From Austropuccinia psidii (lineage: Eukaryota > Basidiomycota > Pucciniomycetes > Pucciniales > Sphaerophragmiaceae): 64,000 nucleotides of DNA. Below, piece by piece: positions 1 to 12,880 of this stretch (position 1 is the first letter of the stretch; each line of letters begins with the position of its first letter). Below the pieces are notes generated by a model, which did not search any database, was not told the origin of the DNA, and saw only the letters and a list, made by a program, of their open reading frames with translations. The stretch lies in contig JALGQZ010000015.1 of the NCBI GenBank assembly GCA_023105745.1, forward strand, positions 21,277,499-21,341,498, read 5' to 3'. The position numbers and the translations under genes are program-made.

Positions 1-545
1 GATTTTTGACCAATACTGTTCTGTACCAAACCTGTACCAACCAATACTGGCTTAATACTTAAATAATGGTTGCTTAAAGCTTAAAACCACCCATAATGAC
101 TAATATTAGTAATAGAAGCACTATGAAAACTTTACAAAAGTTCTGAAATGGTCTGTGAAGAGTTTTTTCAACCTGTATTGATCCAGAATGATCATTTGTG
201 GTCCTAAAACCACAAGTCTGACTATGATAATGTCAGAATTAATGGTAAAGAACCAAAATCAAGCCTCCAGAGTAGAAAATCTCACTCTGAAGATGTTTGA
301 AGAGCTTAAAAGCCCCTCAAAGTCCCCAAAAGGGATATAAAAGGCCTTCTATCACTGCAAAAGTACCTCATAATTATATGTTTAGAATTATTAAATATTA
401 AAGCTGTTAGCAACCAGTAGTGCTCTTGAAATTATATTGATATAGCTATAGTATTATCTATTTTAGTTTCTTGTCATAGTCAGTAGATATTCAACAGTTT
501 CAGCCAAGACCATCAGTATATCAATCACCACTGTTACTCATAACA
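1..545 (+). repeat. 3' part of a family C LTR (left edge, partial)
   Basis: This stretch follows the same plan as the complete family C LTRs at 49049-50404 and 53811-55194. It has a string of CTGTA/AATACTG words at its start, a paired ttgtggt...accaca block near 200, and a TATA-like atataaaagg near 340 followed by a run resembling the LTR R region. It ends near taaca at 545, as the other copies end in tgtaaca. The upstream part lies outside the window. The exact 3' end is inferred by analogy. Confidence 0.5.
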
Positions 546-3150
546 GTAGGGTCTTATTTATTATTTTTTAACTACTAGTAATATGTCTCAGTCATGGTAA
601 CAGCTTGTATTTATTATTTCTAGCTGCTACATAGAATCACCCTGTAATATCATGGTTCCCTTTTGATAAGCTCATTATGAAATGATATTGGATTTTCCTT
701 TCATAAATGAGGTGATTCAATTTTTTCTGGGTTTTTTTTGACAGCCTCTTTCATGTCACACAATATAGCTTTGGTTGGGTGAATATTACATGATGAGTTG
801 AGCTTTTCCTTGCATATGTCATATTTTAGGCTTGGTAGAAGTGACTGTGTAGGTTATAAATGTTTCATGGATATTTTTATTCCTTTTGAAATATAAATTG
901 AGTTCAGGTAATAATTCCTTGCACTGATGGATTTCCTGTTGTGCATTAGTGTGTGTGATCTTATTTAGTCTGTCACATGCTGTGCATAGTCATATAGTGT
1001 ATATCCTTCCATATCCTAATGGGGTGGTGTCATTATGAAGGAAATTTAGATTTTCAGTGCATGAAATGGGAAATTATGTGGGATTTAGGTTTAAAATGAT
1101 ATTTTATTGCATAAATTGATGTATTGTAATTTATTAGTGGAATGATTATGTATCATTTTGAGGGCCTTTTTTAGGAATTCCAGTGACTTTTAGCTGCTCT
1201 TGTCTATTTCACATGCAATTCCTCCAATTAAATGTGTAAATTGAGGATTTAAGGAGGTTATTTGATGTCCATGAAGAGGTTTTAATAATTTTAAGGGTGT
1301 TTATTAAGATGTTGAGAAGAACTGTATGTATTGAGAGCTGTTTATGGAGCTATAATGGAGATTATATCAATGAAATTTCTTGTCTTAATTGTCACTGTGA
1401 TTATTCATTTAAGTAGGTACCAGTAAGTAATATGATAGTAACACTTTGATCTTATGAGCCTTTGTTAATTTGATATATATCCTCAAAGGTCAGCTTATGG
1501 GTTACTCTCAGATGGTTTATCAAAATATGTTTTAATTCTTAACTTAATTCATCATACCTATAAACTCTTCAATCTTCTGATATCTTATCAAATATTCTCT
1601 CATCTTCCTAAAAGCTCCAGAAATTTCCATTCCAGCAATACCCTAAATTTGAGAATTTTCCCACTGTGCCTTGAAAACTTCAACTTTATGTATTTAATCT
1701 CCAGAGATCCTCCTCAAAAGCTAAGAGAAAAAGGGCATATTGTAGTACCATTTCATATGAAATGCCACCCAGATGTTACATAAGAAAAACCCTAGTTATC
1801 TGCTGCAACAGGTTTATATTTTTCAATTTCACCTCCATGATAATTGAAAGCTGAAACAAAGCTCTTTATCAGCCTCTCCAACCAACCACCTTTGTCATGG
1901 TCCCTTGTCTCTTCCCTTTTTTTCTCATTTGGTCTTTCTTTGCCTTATTGAAACTCACTCCCCTTTTGCTTGTGACTAATTTTTACCAGAACCTAATTAT
2001 AAATGTCAACCTCATTGCCTCTGCTTTACTTAGACATTTCCTTTATATTATGACTCACTTTTTTAGCCCAAAAACAATCATATTTCTTGCCTTTTTTATT
2101 TCAAATTGATTCTCAAGTAGCACCCCATCCAGATATTCAAAACATGCTAGTTTCTAGTATTTAGGCTAAAGACTCAATGGAATAATACATTAGTAGTCTC
2201 AAAGACAATGTTGATAATCTGAAATTAAGCTCCCAAAATCCTTACACAAAGAGTGCAAAAGCATCCAAAATGTCAAAAGCCTTCAAAGACCTACCAAACC
2301 AACCTTGTCCAGAAAGAATAAATTTTGGTATGGACATTAAGAGAAAGCACAATCCAAGTCCACACCTCATAGGGAATCTAAGTCCACTTTGCTAAAAGCA
2401 AAGAGTAGATGTCAGAAATTTGGTAAATCAGAAAACTGAACCCCCAAGCCCCCAAGCACAACCCATTTCAAATGCAGGAGGATGACCTTTCACATGGTTT
2501 TAAAGGTGTGAAAGTAGGTGTTTTTTGTTTCTATAAGTTCAAAAAGACATCTAGTACATAATTCTATTTGGTAGTAAACATTTTATATACACAGATAAGC
2601 TCTAAGGGGTATGAAGGAGAAGGGTACCTTTCCTTCCCTTGCTGATTTGGATTTTAAGTTCTCAAATTATGGCAAAGTTAAACATGTCATTCAAGACTGT
2701 GGAGTGTGATAATTGAAGATAAGGATGAGCTTCAAGCATTTTAATTTTAACAATTACAAATGATAAACTTGGATCAAGGCCTCAAGCACCCCAGTCAAGC
2801 TTACATAGATTACATCCAAGGAGCCCTGGGTCACTTAGGGCTCACACAATGGTCACCAAACCTTTCTCAGAATAATGAAGAACTAGAAAATGCTTTCTTT
2901 TGAGCTGAATCAATTGTCAATTTTAAACAAATTACAGCTGGACAGGATCACAATAATTAGAATGTAAATCTTTCTTACATTACAAAGACTGGATTTTTGA
3001 AAAACGCTTATAAACACTTTGTAAGTCACCATATGAGGGATATATATGAGGAGGAAATGAGGCATAAAGGAAGCTATATAGACTCTTGAGAAAAGAGTTC
3101 AACTAACACAAATAGATGCCATGTAAGGTTTGGCTTATTTATTCAAATTT
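546..3150. other. AT-rich stretch, no supported gene
   Basis: No open frame here shows a recognisable domain or a convincing intron/exon pattern. The first 100 bases resemble what follows the other family C LTRs (a catagaatcaccctg-like block near 634), so it may begin as the leader of an old element. The remainder may be its decayed interior. CpG is almost absent, in line with old methylated or mutated repeat DNA. Confidence 0.4.
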
Positions 3151-3179
3151 TGCTTTGATTAACAACCCATTTATTTCAG

Positions 3180-3696
3180 CTATGGGCTGAAAGGATTGAA
3201 TTGGCCATTTTACACAAGCTCCTTTGGAGCTATTGTAAGATAATCAAGGAAACTGTGGCCCATAGTGAAGACAAGTTGTATGGGCCCAAAACTGACATTT
3301 GCACTATATGTACATGGTCATTCCATTCCATAAAGGAAAATATCTTCTTTTTCCATTTGAATCAAGCCATGGAAGACTATAAAAACACATGGGAATTTCA
3401 AATTGAAGTCTCTCCTGAGTTCTTCTAAAGATAACAATTGAATCTCAGAAGTATATGCCACCTGAGGGTCTTCCTTCTTACTTCTACAGTGTAAAGTGGC
3501 TCAAATTCCTGAAAGAGTTTGAAGAAAGGAAAACATTTGATGGGAAGAATAAAGCTTTCCTGGAAGATTCTGAAGAATAATTGGAAACTGAAAGAAAAAC
3601 CAATGAAGCTATTTCAGATAAGGCTTTCAGAAAAAAATTGAAGGAAATTGTTATGGAGCCTTACAAGATTGAAGAGGAGGAAAATGATAAGGATTA
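3180..3696 (+). pseudogene. Unrecognised decayed gene in two coding blocks
   Basis: Two blocks of protein-like sequence lie close together. The first (about 3181-3428) follows a possible splice acceptor ttatttcag and has an internal cysteine pair (TDICTICTW). It ends in TAA. The second starts at an ATG near 3457, where the protein begins MPPEGLPSYF. It is rich in lysine and glutamate and is broken by TAA near 3580, before continuing to about 3696. I recognise no family. The clean amino-acid composition over about 500 bases suggests a former coding region, perhaps a repeat-borne gene, but the break between the blocks could be an intron or a frameshift. Confidence 0.35.
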
Positions 3697-3982
3697 AGGT
3701 AATAGTATTGACTTAGAATAAGAAAGTCAAAATGTATCAGGAGGTGAAGGAAATTTTTTTGAAAGACAGGAAAGTATTCTTATGAATAAAATGATGAAAG
3801 TACAGATGGAGATGAAGATAATGGCAAATTTAAGGATGAAGATAGGGTCAATGACAAGGGGCCCATGGAGGGTGTGGGATGAGAGTAGTGACCAGGACTT
3901 CCTGGAAGTTGGCTTGTTTCATGTTTGGGGACAATAGGCTTATATAAGGTAAATCAGAAGGTGGTTGGTACCAGGATATATC

Positions 3983-4974
3983 TGTCAGCCTGTGACTCAA
4001 ACCAAGAGCACAAGCATGACACCAAAATACCATAAACCAATAGTAGAGCAAAAATGCCCACTAAAGGTTACCTGAGCTCAAAAGACTCATGAAGGGCACC
4101 AAAATAAAGAGGAAAGTCAAGTCTTTCCAAATAGAAAACTCTAAAAATCATTGGATAAGGAATGAAAGATTTGCTCCAGCTCAAAACATGAATTGAGAAG
4201 AAAGCCTTAATTTTCACCTCTCATCCAAAATCCAGAGGAAGGGGCAGAACCCCATAAAATGGGTGATCAAAAATAAAACTCTTAATCAGGGCTATCTAAT
4301 GGTACTAGCCAAATTGAGCTAGATTCAAAACTACAGAAGCTATGGATAAAAGAAGCCAAATAAGGGTCAAAAATATTACCTTCCTGTCTAGCTTCTACAG
4401 TTTTAGTGTTAGATAAGTAAGGTAGGGTCTCTTTAGAAAGAGAAAAATCAGGGATTTCAGATGGTGGCATACATTTTGTTAAAACACATATAGTACAAAC
4501 CTTATGGAGCAAAAAATCTAATTACAGGATTCATAACAAATCCATAAAGTGATAATGGAATTTAGAATTGGTATAACTTTGCCATATTTGATGCTAGCTA
4601 TACCAAATGAGTTACTATTGTGCAAAATAATCAAGGGCTACAAAATAAGGAAGCTTTTAGCTCTCTATCCTGAAAACTGACAAAGATATTCAGGCTTTAA
4701 TATTTTAATCCCACATTAGGAAGTATGGGATCCTACTGTGGGACAGCTGTCCATTTAATTGAATTAACAGCTAATAAATTAAACTAAATGATTTTTATTC
4801 TTTAATTCCTCATAAAAGAAAGAAACTTTCTGTAACGTTTCTGACACATCAGAATAATCAGAAAACACCTGTAAGCTCCATTGGTGAAATTCTTCACCCT
4901 GTATAGGGTAAAAATGATAACTTGTGGCTCTAAAACCACATTTCCACCCAATACCAGGCTGTATTGAGTGTATA
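3983..4974 (+). repeat. Family C LTR, first part (split by element A)
   Basis: It begins TGTCAGCCTGTGACTC, the same start as the LTR at 49049 and nearly that at 53811. It breaks off at 4974, where element A begins, and resumes at 47835 after the second copy of GTATA. The two parts sum to about 1364 bp, close to the 1356 bp and 1384 bp of the other full copies, so this is one LTR cut by an insertion. No matching 5-bp duplication was found at its outer ends. Confidence 0.85.
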
Positions 4975-5679
4975 TGTCACAGCCATGGAGACAGGCAGGG
5001 CATTACCACTCATTACTAATGGAAAATCTTCCAACACCTAATCAGCAAGGGGTTTCATGGAAGATTCACCAAATACAGTTTCAAACCTCAATACATCTCA
5101 ATACAGGATTCACCAAATATAGGCCTGCCTTCAATACAGGTGCAAATACCTGTATTGATTCAAAAATCTGTGTTGGATACACCAAAACAGCTTCAAATGC
5201 AAATACAGGTTTCTCAATCATACAATTATAGTTTCTCAACACTAAAACTCCAGGCTGGCACTTTTTCACATATACCAACCCCATTTTGCCCACCTGGGTT
5301 TTTTCCCCCAGTTAATTAAAATATTGGATTTATTATTTAATATTATTTTATTTCTCATTAAGAGATATTATTTTATTAATTATTAAGTTAGTCTTTGCCT
5401 TCCCTCACCTGTTCAGTAGAGTCCTGGTGGCCATATCCTTTATTAATCCTTTTCTCTTTTCTGAACAGGTTGAAACAGTGATACAGGATTATTTGTGGTT
5501 GGCTCTTTATTATTGCTTTTGTTTTCTCTCTCATATCTTTAATGCTTATTATTTTATGACTAGGAATTTATTATCTTATTTCATTACTCATATCAATTGA
5601 GTATTTATTCTGAGCCCTCCATAAGTAAGTCTGTTCACTGAGTGCCAGGCCCTCTTCATTTAGAAGAGCCCCTGTGACA
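4975..5679 (+). repeat. Element A 5' LTR
   Basis: It is 705 bp with TG...CA ends. Its 5' half is full of ACAGG and CAATACAG words. Its 3' half (from about 5390) shares a block with the element B LTR running from ttagtctttgcc to gagcccctgtgaca, which marks the conserved R/U5 part of this family. The preceding five bases, GTATA, are one half of the target duplication. Confidence 0.9.
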
Positions 5680-6426
5680 TTATCCTAATTAACTCATAAT
5701 TTCTTGTTTGCTTTCATTCATTCTTATTCATTTCTCTCATTCTCAATTGTTACTTTTTCATGATTTTATTATGTTTATGATTTCATTTTCTCTCATCAAT
5801 TTTAAGCTCATTCATTTCATTAAAATGAAAATTGATTCTCTTTCTCATTTCAGAATTTTGCTGACCATTTCATTTTCTTCTCAATTCTCAATCAAATTTC
5901 ATTTTCATTTGCTGTCTGAGTTCAGGTTGTTTTAACAGGTTTAATTGATTGGAATTTGGGATTAATTGATTCATTGTTTCAGGAGTTTATTGAATTGGGG
6001 TTATCATTGTTGATTTGAAATTCTCAAGAATTATTGATTTATTGATCCAATTATTCAAGAAATTGACTTTACCTCAAGACTCTGATTTGATTCCTCAAGA
6101 TAGCTGATTTATCCTCAAGATTTGATTTAATTGATTGATTTGAATTTGATTCTTCAAAAAAATTGAATTGACTTTTGAAGATATTAATTGAATTCATCAA
6201 GACACAATAAATTTGATTTATTGATTGACTTGATTTGACTTATTGATTGAAATTGATTATTAATAAGAATTTGACTTTATAATCTTAACTCTTCAAGTCT
6301 CATTAATATTGATTCACTTCAAGATTATTGATTGATTTCTCAAGTTCATCAAGATTCTCATTTGATTGTTTTGGTCAAGCCTTGTTTATTCTCAAGTATC
6401 ATCAAGTTTTTTTTCTTTCTTCAATA
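5680..6426 (+). other. Element A untranslated leader
   Basis: A long low-complexity leader made of ATTGATT, TTGATTT and CTCAAGA words lies between the LTR and gag. It is closely paralleled by 33753-34525 in element B. There is no convincing tRNA primer-binding site next to the LTR and no reading frame with a recognisable protein. Confidence 0.6.
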
Positions 6427-7783
6427 ATACCAGTTCAGCATAGCCCCCCAGCCAAGAATACAAGATCTCAAAGAAGTCAAGCTGTTCTCACTCCTACAGC
6501 AAGGCTCCTTTTGACCACACACCATCAGTTCATCAACTGAGTGCAAACTTGGACAGAGGACCACCAATGGAAGGAGCAGCACCCTCCAGAAGAGGAGGTG
6601 TGAAGTCAAGAAGATCAAGATCATTCCCTGGCTTGTTGGGTGGCTATCCAAGCATTCTTCAAGGGCCTAGAAGCAGAGTAGGGGAAGCTGAAGATGAAGA
6701 GGGGGAGGAGTCTGTGGAAGGGGAGGAGTATGAAGAAACTGAAGTAGCAGCTGCCTTGGAAGGTGCCGCTGAGGCTTCTGAAGCTCCAAATCTAGCTCTT
6801 TCTAATCAAGCTTTTGTCTCTCAAGCTGAACCAAATTTTCTCAAAATGATGGAGCAGATGAATCAATTCACGGGTCAACTCACTCAAGCAGTTGCCCCAA
6901 GGGACACTTCAAAAGCCCCTGCATTCAAGACTCCATCAATGAAGGCACCTGATTCCTCTGATGGTACTAGAGCTTATAAATTGAGAGGATTTATTAAATC
7001 TTGTCAATTAATTTTCCATAATGACCCAGAAAATCTCTTCTCTGACAGGAAGAAGGTCTTATACTCAACTTCCTTTCTTACTGGTAGAGCTGGCAAATGG
7101 ATTGAACCTTACCTCTCAAATATCTCCAATGAAGACCCTTCTTATCTCCTCAATAACTGGCAGTTGTTTGAAACCCAGTGATTCACTCTGTTTGGTGATC
7201 CTAATGAAGTCAGGAAAGCAGAACAAGAGTTAGACAATCTCAGGGTGAAAGAGAGTGGTCAAGTTTCCTTGTACATAGCAGATTTCAGAAGCTTAATGTC
7301 AAGAATTGGAGACTGGGGGAAAGGGCCTATATTCATGTTTATAGGAGAGGCTTGGCATAAAGATTGTTGGACCAATTGGCTTCTCACTCAGGAAGCTTTG
7401 ATAGCCTTGAAGAGCTCATGGACATCACTTTGGATTTGGATACCAGATACCATGAAAGGCAGAAGGAAAAGGGTAGTCATCAAGAGAAGAAGCCTCCAAT
7501 CAGTGGATCCAACTCTGCCAAGCCCCCTCAAAGTTCATTATCAAAAAAGACTTATCAAAAGAAGAATAAGAAGGGGAAGTATTTTCAAGTTTCCAAAGAC
7601 AAGCCTCATGCTTCTCTCCTCAATAAGGACAACAAATTAATTGGTTCTGAAAAGAAGAGGAGGATTAAAGAAGGCTTGTGCAATTATTGTGGTGGAAAGC
7701 ACCTATTTGAAAAATTCTTCAAGAGGCCTGAGAACAGGCAGGGGTCATCAAAAGGCTTCCCTAGCAAGCAGGCAAAAGCCTGA
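6427..7783 (+). pseudogene. Element A gag (broken)
   Basis: This is the Gag capsid/nucleocapsid polyprotein of a Ty3 chromovirus. It aligns throughout with element B gag: an N-terminal basic, serine-rich part, an acidic stretch, a capsid core (FLTGRAGKWIEPYL and SLYIADFRSLMSRIGDW), and a C-terminal basic linker with a zinc-knuckle-like CNYCGGKH. Compared with B the start codon is ATA instead of ATG at 6427. One base is missing near 6500, a TGA interrupts at 7181, one G is missing near 7316, and a TAA sits near 7360 where B has TGA. The second cysteine-bearing half of the knuckle is changed (EKFF for EKCF). Confidence 0.85.
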
Positions 7784-10700
7784 GTGGGAATAATGATGTG
7801 TTCAACGGTTCTCACTTATTTCCTTCAAGAGCAAAATTGTGCACTCTGAATACTAGTGTCAAGAAATCTTTAAAGTTTCTTATTTTCTCTTCTCTCTCTG
7901 ATCTTTTTTATAGTATTCTCATTGATTCTAGTGCTACAAACTCTTTTATTGCAAAGAATTTTGTTCTCAAGTACTCATTGACCATGTGAGAGCTCCCTGA
8001 AAAGATTCCTCTTTTCATTTTGGATTGCAATGAATCCACTTCCCTGTTCATCACCCATTATACCAAGCGGGTTGTTGACTTGCCTTCATTCCCAAGATTT
8101 GAATGGGATTTCTTTATCATAGATTCACCCAAAGGAGAATACCTAATGTTGGGCTATGATTTTCTTTACCATTTTAATCCCATTATTGATTGGAAAAAGG
8201 GATTAATCACCTATGATTCTAGTCATAAGGATTCTAGTGGTTTTATTTCTTCTACTAGTAATGACTTTGCCACTGCTGTCAACAGTGTTGCTCTGGTTGG
8301 TGAACTTAAGACACTTTCCCTTCCTCCTTCTATCCATATCCCTTCCATCATTCCCTCTCAGTCATTACTTCAATTAAGAGATGAAGTCTTCAAAGAGATA
8401 AAAGATGTTGGAGAAGATGTTGCTATATATTCACTTCATCTCTTTCAAGGGGATATGAACCTTCCTCCTTTATCTTTTCATGCCTCCCTGGAGGAGCAGT
8501 GGGATGAGGAGGAAGAGCCAGAAGAGATTGAAACTGTGCTGAAGGTAGTCCCTCCTGCTTATCAATAATATTTAGATGTATTCTCCAAGGTGAAAGCAGA
8601 GAAACTTCCTCCACACTGCGCCTGCGATCACCATATTGAACTGGAGGGTCTTCTACCTCCAGTTGGTGTTATCTACTGTTTATCAAAGAATGAGTCAGAA
8701 ACACTGCAGGCCTACATTTAAGAGAATGTAGAGAAAGGTTTCATCAGGCCAAGCTCCTCTTCAACAGGAGCACCTGTCCTTTTTGTTAAGAAAAAGGATG
8801 GAGGTTGTTGTTTGTGTGTTGACTACCGCAAACTTAATGCTGTTACTAGGAAGAACAGGTATCCTGTTCCTCCAATGAATCAGCTGCTTACCGTCTTTAA
8901 CGGTGCTACAATCTTCTGCAAGATAGATTTGTGTGGTGCTTATAACCTCTTGAGAATAAAAGAGGGGGATGAGCACTTAACTGCCTTTAGAACTAAATAT
9001 GGCAGTTATGACATTTGGCTTGACCAATGCTCCTGCTTCATTCCAGAATCTTGTGAATGATATCTTTGCAGATTTCTTTGATATATTTGTTGTAGTATAC
9101 TTAGATGATATTATGGTCTTCTCTAGTTCTCAGGAGGAACATGTCAAACATGTGGCCTCTGTCCTCCAAAGACTGAGGGACAATAATTTGTTTGCCAAAG
9201 CCTCAAAGTGTGGAATACTTGAGCTATGTTGTTTCAAGTGAAGGCCTCAAGATGGATTCTTCCAAATTTCAGCAAATCCTCAATTGGACTCAGCCAAAGA
9301 ACATCAAAGCACTCCAATCTTTCCTTGGATTTTCCAACTTTTATCGCCGTTTCATTAAAAATTATTCCAAAAAAATCTCTGCTCTCACTTCCCTCCTTAA
9401 AACAGATTCTCCTTTCATCTTCAATGAGGAAGCTCTTAGTCAGTTTCAAATACTCAAAGAAGCTTTCACCACTGCTCCTATCCTATCCAATTTCAATCCT
9501 TCTCTACCAACTATTGTAGAGACTGATGCTTCTGATTATGCCTTGGGTTCTTTACTGAGGCAGGTGAATGACTCAGGAAGGCATCCCATTGCATTTGATA
9601 GTCGCAAGCTGCTCCCAGCCGAGATCAACTATGAAATTCATGACAAGGAACTCCTTGGCATAGCTTGGGCTCTCAATTGCTGGAGAGCCTTTCTTCTTTC
9701 TCTTTCTAATTCCTTTGAGGTCTTGACAGACCACTCTTCCCTTCAATATTTTATGTCCTCCAAAGTCCTTACTTGCCGTCAAGCCCGTTGGGCTGAATTT
9801 CTCTCTGAATTTCATTTCTCTATCACTTACCGCCCAGGCAGACTGGCCACTTTACCAGATGCCTTTTCACGTCGGGACACTGTGTACCCAGAGAGGGGGG
9901 TGGAATTCATCAGCAAGAATACTCAAAGCTTTCAACAAGTTCTCCAGCAAAATGAAATTAAAGATTCAAGATTTTTCTCAGTCAAAGTTGCAGTTTTCTC
10001 AGATTTAGTTGATAAAATTCAGAAGGCAGTATGGCAAGACAAAGATTATAAGGAAATTCTCAAGAAATTAGAAAGAGGTGAATCAGTCTCAGATTATACT
10101 CTTGAGCCTCAAGCCAAATTGTTATTATTCAAAGATAGAGTAGTCATCCCAAGCAATCATGAACTTCAATTGGATATCCTTCAAAAGCGTCATGACTCAC
10201 TGTTGGCTGGCCATACTGGCCTGGAGAAGACCCTCAAGCTCATCAAGAGGGATTTTTATTGGGCTGGCATCAATAAAATTATCAAGGACTATGTGTCCTC
10301 ATGTCAGCAATGTTCAAGAAACAAGAACATTCATCATAAGAAGTTTGGATTACTCAAGCCTCTTCAAATTCCATCTGGTCCTTGCAGTTCACTATCAATG
10401 GACTTGATCACTCAATTGCCTCTGTCAAGAAACTTTGATTTAATTTTAGTAGTTGTAGACAGATTCTCAAAAATGGCAATATTTATTCCAACTTATTCAA
10501 CAATCACTGCTTTGGACTTAGCTCAACTCTTTATTAGTCATGTATTTTCCAAACATGGTCTTCCAATCAGTATTGTTAGTGATAGAGTTTCATTATTTGT
10601 TTCATCATTTTGGACTCAATTGTGTCAGAAGCTCAAGATATCAAGAGATCTTTCAACTGCCTTTCACCCTGAAACAGATGCACAGACAGAGAGGGTAAAT

Positions 10701-11465
10701 CAGATTCTAGAACAGTATCTTTGGATGTATGTCAGTTACCATACAGATGATTGGCACACCTGGCTCCCTCTGGCTGAATTTGCCTATAATAATGCAGAAC
10801 ATTCATCAACAAAACAGTCACCATTTTTCACCATTTATGGAAGAAATCCCAGCCTTGACTCAATTCACATTTCTCAAGATACACCTGCTGGAAAGTTATC
10901 GACAAAACTCCAATCAGTACAGCAAGTTGTCAAAGAAGAATTAGAGTCAGAAATAAAGACTTTTAAGAAGAATGCAGATAGAAATAGAGCAATTCCACCT
11001 TATTTCTAACCTGGGGACAAAGTATGGCTAGCTTCAAAGAACATCAAGATAAACAGATTCACCAAGAAGCTTTCAGAAAGATGGTTGAGACCCTTTGAAG
11101 TTCTCAAGAAGATTGGCAGCCATGCATATCACCTCAAGTTGCCTCAACAATGGAAGTCAGGTCACCCTGTCTTCCATGTGTCCTTGTTGGAACCAGTGAA
11201 GCAATCAACTATCCCAAATCAACATCAATTGCCACCACCACCAGCAATAGCGGAAGAACAAGAAGAATGGGAAGTGGCTCAGGTTCTGGACTCAAAACTC
11301 AAGAGAGGTACATTATGGTATCTAGTGGAGTGGAAAGGATTCAATGAAGAACCAGAAGGAAAAACTTGGGAACCAACTTCCAACCTTACCAGCTCCCCAG
11401 ACCTTGTCAAGGATTTTCAAACTTTGTATCCAGACAAGTCTGGCCCAAACGCCTCAAGAGTTTGA
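7784..11465 (+). pseudogene. Element A pol: protease-RT-RNase H-integrase-chromodomain (broken)
   Basis: This is the replication polyprotein of element A. Readable parts are a retropepsin core (about 7918-7940, active site read as DSSA where B has DSGA), a reverse transcriptase with [10 protein letters not shown] near 9097-9126, RNase H with ETDASDYALG near 9522, and an integrase with zinc-binding HHCC and the DDE core. The chromodomain near 11260-11400 includes LWYLVEWKGF. Disruptions against B include TAA at 8566-8568, TAA near 8719, a 14-bp deletion near 9010 and a roughly 20-bp deletion near 9212. The frame from 9192 to 11009 (605 codons) is otherwise long and open, ending at a TAA before the PGDKVWLAS motif. 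It is non-functional as a whole. Confidence 0.9.
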
Positions 11466-11930
11466 TTTATGGTGCTTGGTGGGGATTGGAGTTTATGAAA
11501 GTAAGTTCCTCTCCTGGCATGCACCTTTAAGGGGGTATTCTACCCAAATATGTTGTAAGCATTGCCTTGGCCACCTTGTGAGCACTTTTCAATTTCTTTG
11601 TACAGCTTTAGAAGGCCTTGCAACATCAATACCCCCCAAATTTGGACCTTTCATCAAGATATGGCCAAATTCCCTTTTTCCTTTTTTATTCTTTTGCTTT
11701 CTTTCACAATTATTATTCAAAATTATGCCATTTGATATTATTAAGGACATTCTTTAACTCAAATTCGTTTATGGCAAAGTTTTCTATTCTTTTATTATGC
11801 TTGGTGGGCAGTGGAAGTTATTAAAGTAAGTTCCATCTCCTGGTATCAATCTCTGAGGGTTCTACTTCTTGTAAAACAACACCTTGGCCAATCTGTGAGC
11901 ATCAAATGTTTGGTTTTATCTTTTCAGGAA
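11464..11930 (+). repeat. Duplicated motif in element A 3' region
   Basis: Two diverged copies, starting near 11464 and 11795, share atg(g)tgcttggtggg, then gaaagtaagttcc..ctcctgg, then a bent pyrimidine-rich end with caccttggcca and tgtgagca. The spacing is about 330 bp. Element B has the same pair at 39603 and 39968 with a spacing of about 365 bp, so the duplication predates the split of A and B. Confidence 0.7.
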
Positions 11931-12360
11931 AATTATGGCCAAAATCAAGCAACTCACCACAAGAATATCAATCCTCAGAAGTTTTCTTTATTCTATTTTA
12001 TTTACTCTCTTTTTCTCTCAATTCTTTCTTTATTTTTATTTAATTTCATTTTATTTTACTTGTATGATTTATTTTTTATTTCTTGTTTCAAAAGCAGTAG
12101 TCATCCCTCCCATATCATGTTTGGGGAGTCAATTAATTCAATAATCAAAGAGAAAAACACTAGTAATGGTAAAGACCAGCTACAGATAATCCTCATCAAA
12201 ATTTCTTCAAGTCAGCCTTGAACTCATATTCAAGTCAAATTTCAAAGTGAAGGCTAAGAAAATTATGGAAAAATCCAAGTCAGCAAGTCAAATATGGCAA
12301 TTTGAACTTCAAGAACAGAGTGAAGCACAAGAAAATAGAATAAATTATCATCAAAAACTG

Positions 12361-12880
12361 TTTCATTGGCTAAATTGGCCATTTCAAGGCATTTGCGCAT
12401 TTTTGTGCATTTGGCACATAATGCCATTGAAGCATCTTCAAATTACCTGAAAGGCCTTCAAACATCAAAAACCAAAGAAAAATAGTGGAATTGGTGCAAT
12501 TGTGCATTTTGCGCATTTCTGACTAATTCATGTTCAAAACCTTCAAAACTTCATTATTCTTCAAAACCCTTAAAAACTGTGTTTTATTTGATTCATCACC
12601 AAAATATGCCATTTTGATCAAACTGGCATATTTGTGCACTTTGCGCATTTTTGCGCATTTTGGCTTCATTCTCTTCAAAACCTTCAAAAAGCTTATTTTT
12701 ATTCAAGTCTTCACCAAAATATGCCATTTTGATTATATTGACATATTTGCACACTTTTACGCATTTTGCACATTTCTGGCCATTTCTCCTTCAAATCATG
12801 AGAAAAATGCCAAAACAGCAAGTTCAATCAATAATTCATCTAAATCTTCATTATATTGCATTTTGCGCATTTTGGCCATT
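12361..12880 (+). repeat. Imperfect tandem repeats rich in GCGCATTT
   Basis: About four degenerate units of roughly 110-130 bp each combine AAAATATGCCATTTTGAT, a GCGCATTTTTGCGCATTTT-like run and TTCAAAACCTTCAAAA. They lie in the 3' non-coding part of element A, in the stretch where element B instead has an antisense gene. The GCGC words stand out in a CpG-poor background. I see no protein-coding signal. Confidence 0.65.

Noticed and set aside
1897..2109. 70-codon hydrophobic frame
   Set aside because: It is T-rich sequence that gives Phe/Leu-rich translations by chance, with no supporting motif.
4968..5231. 87-codon frame over the element A LTR, echoed at 13260-13619
   Set aside because: It is LTR promoter sequence full of ACAGG words and its translation has no protein features.
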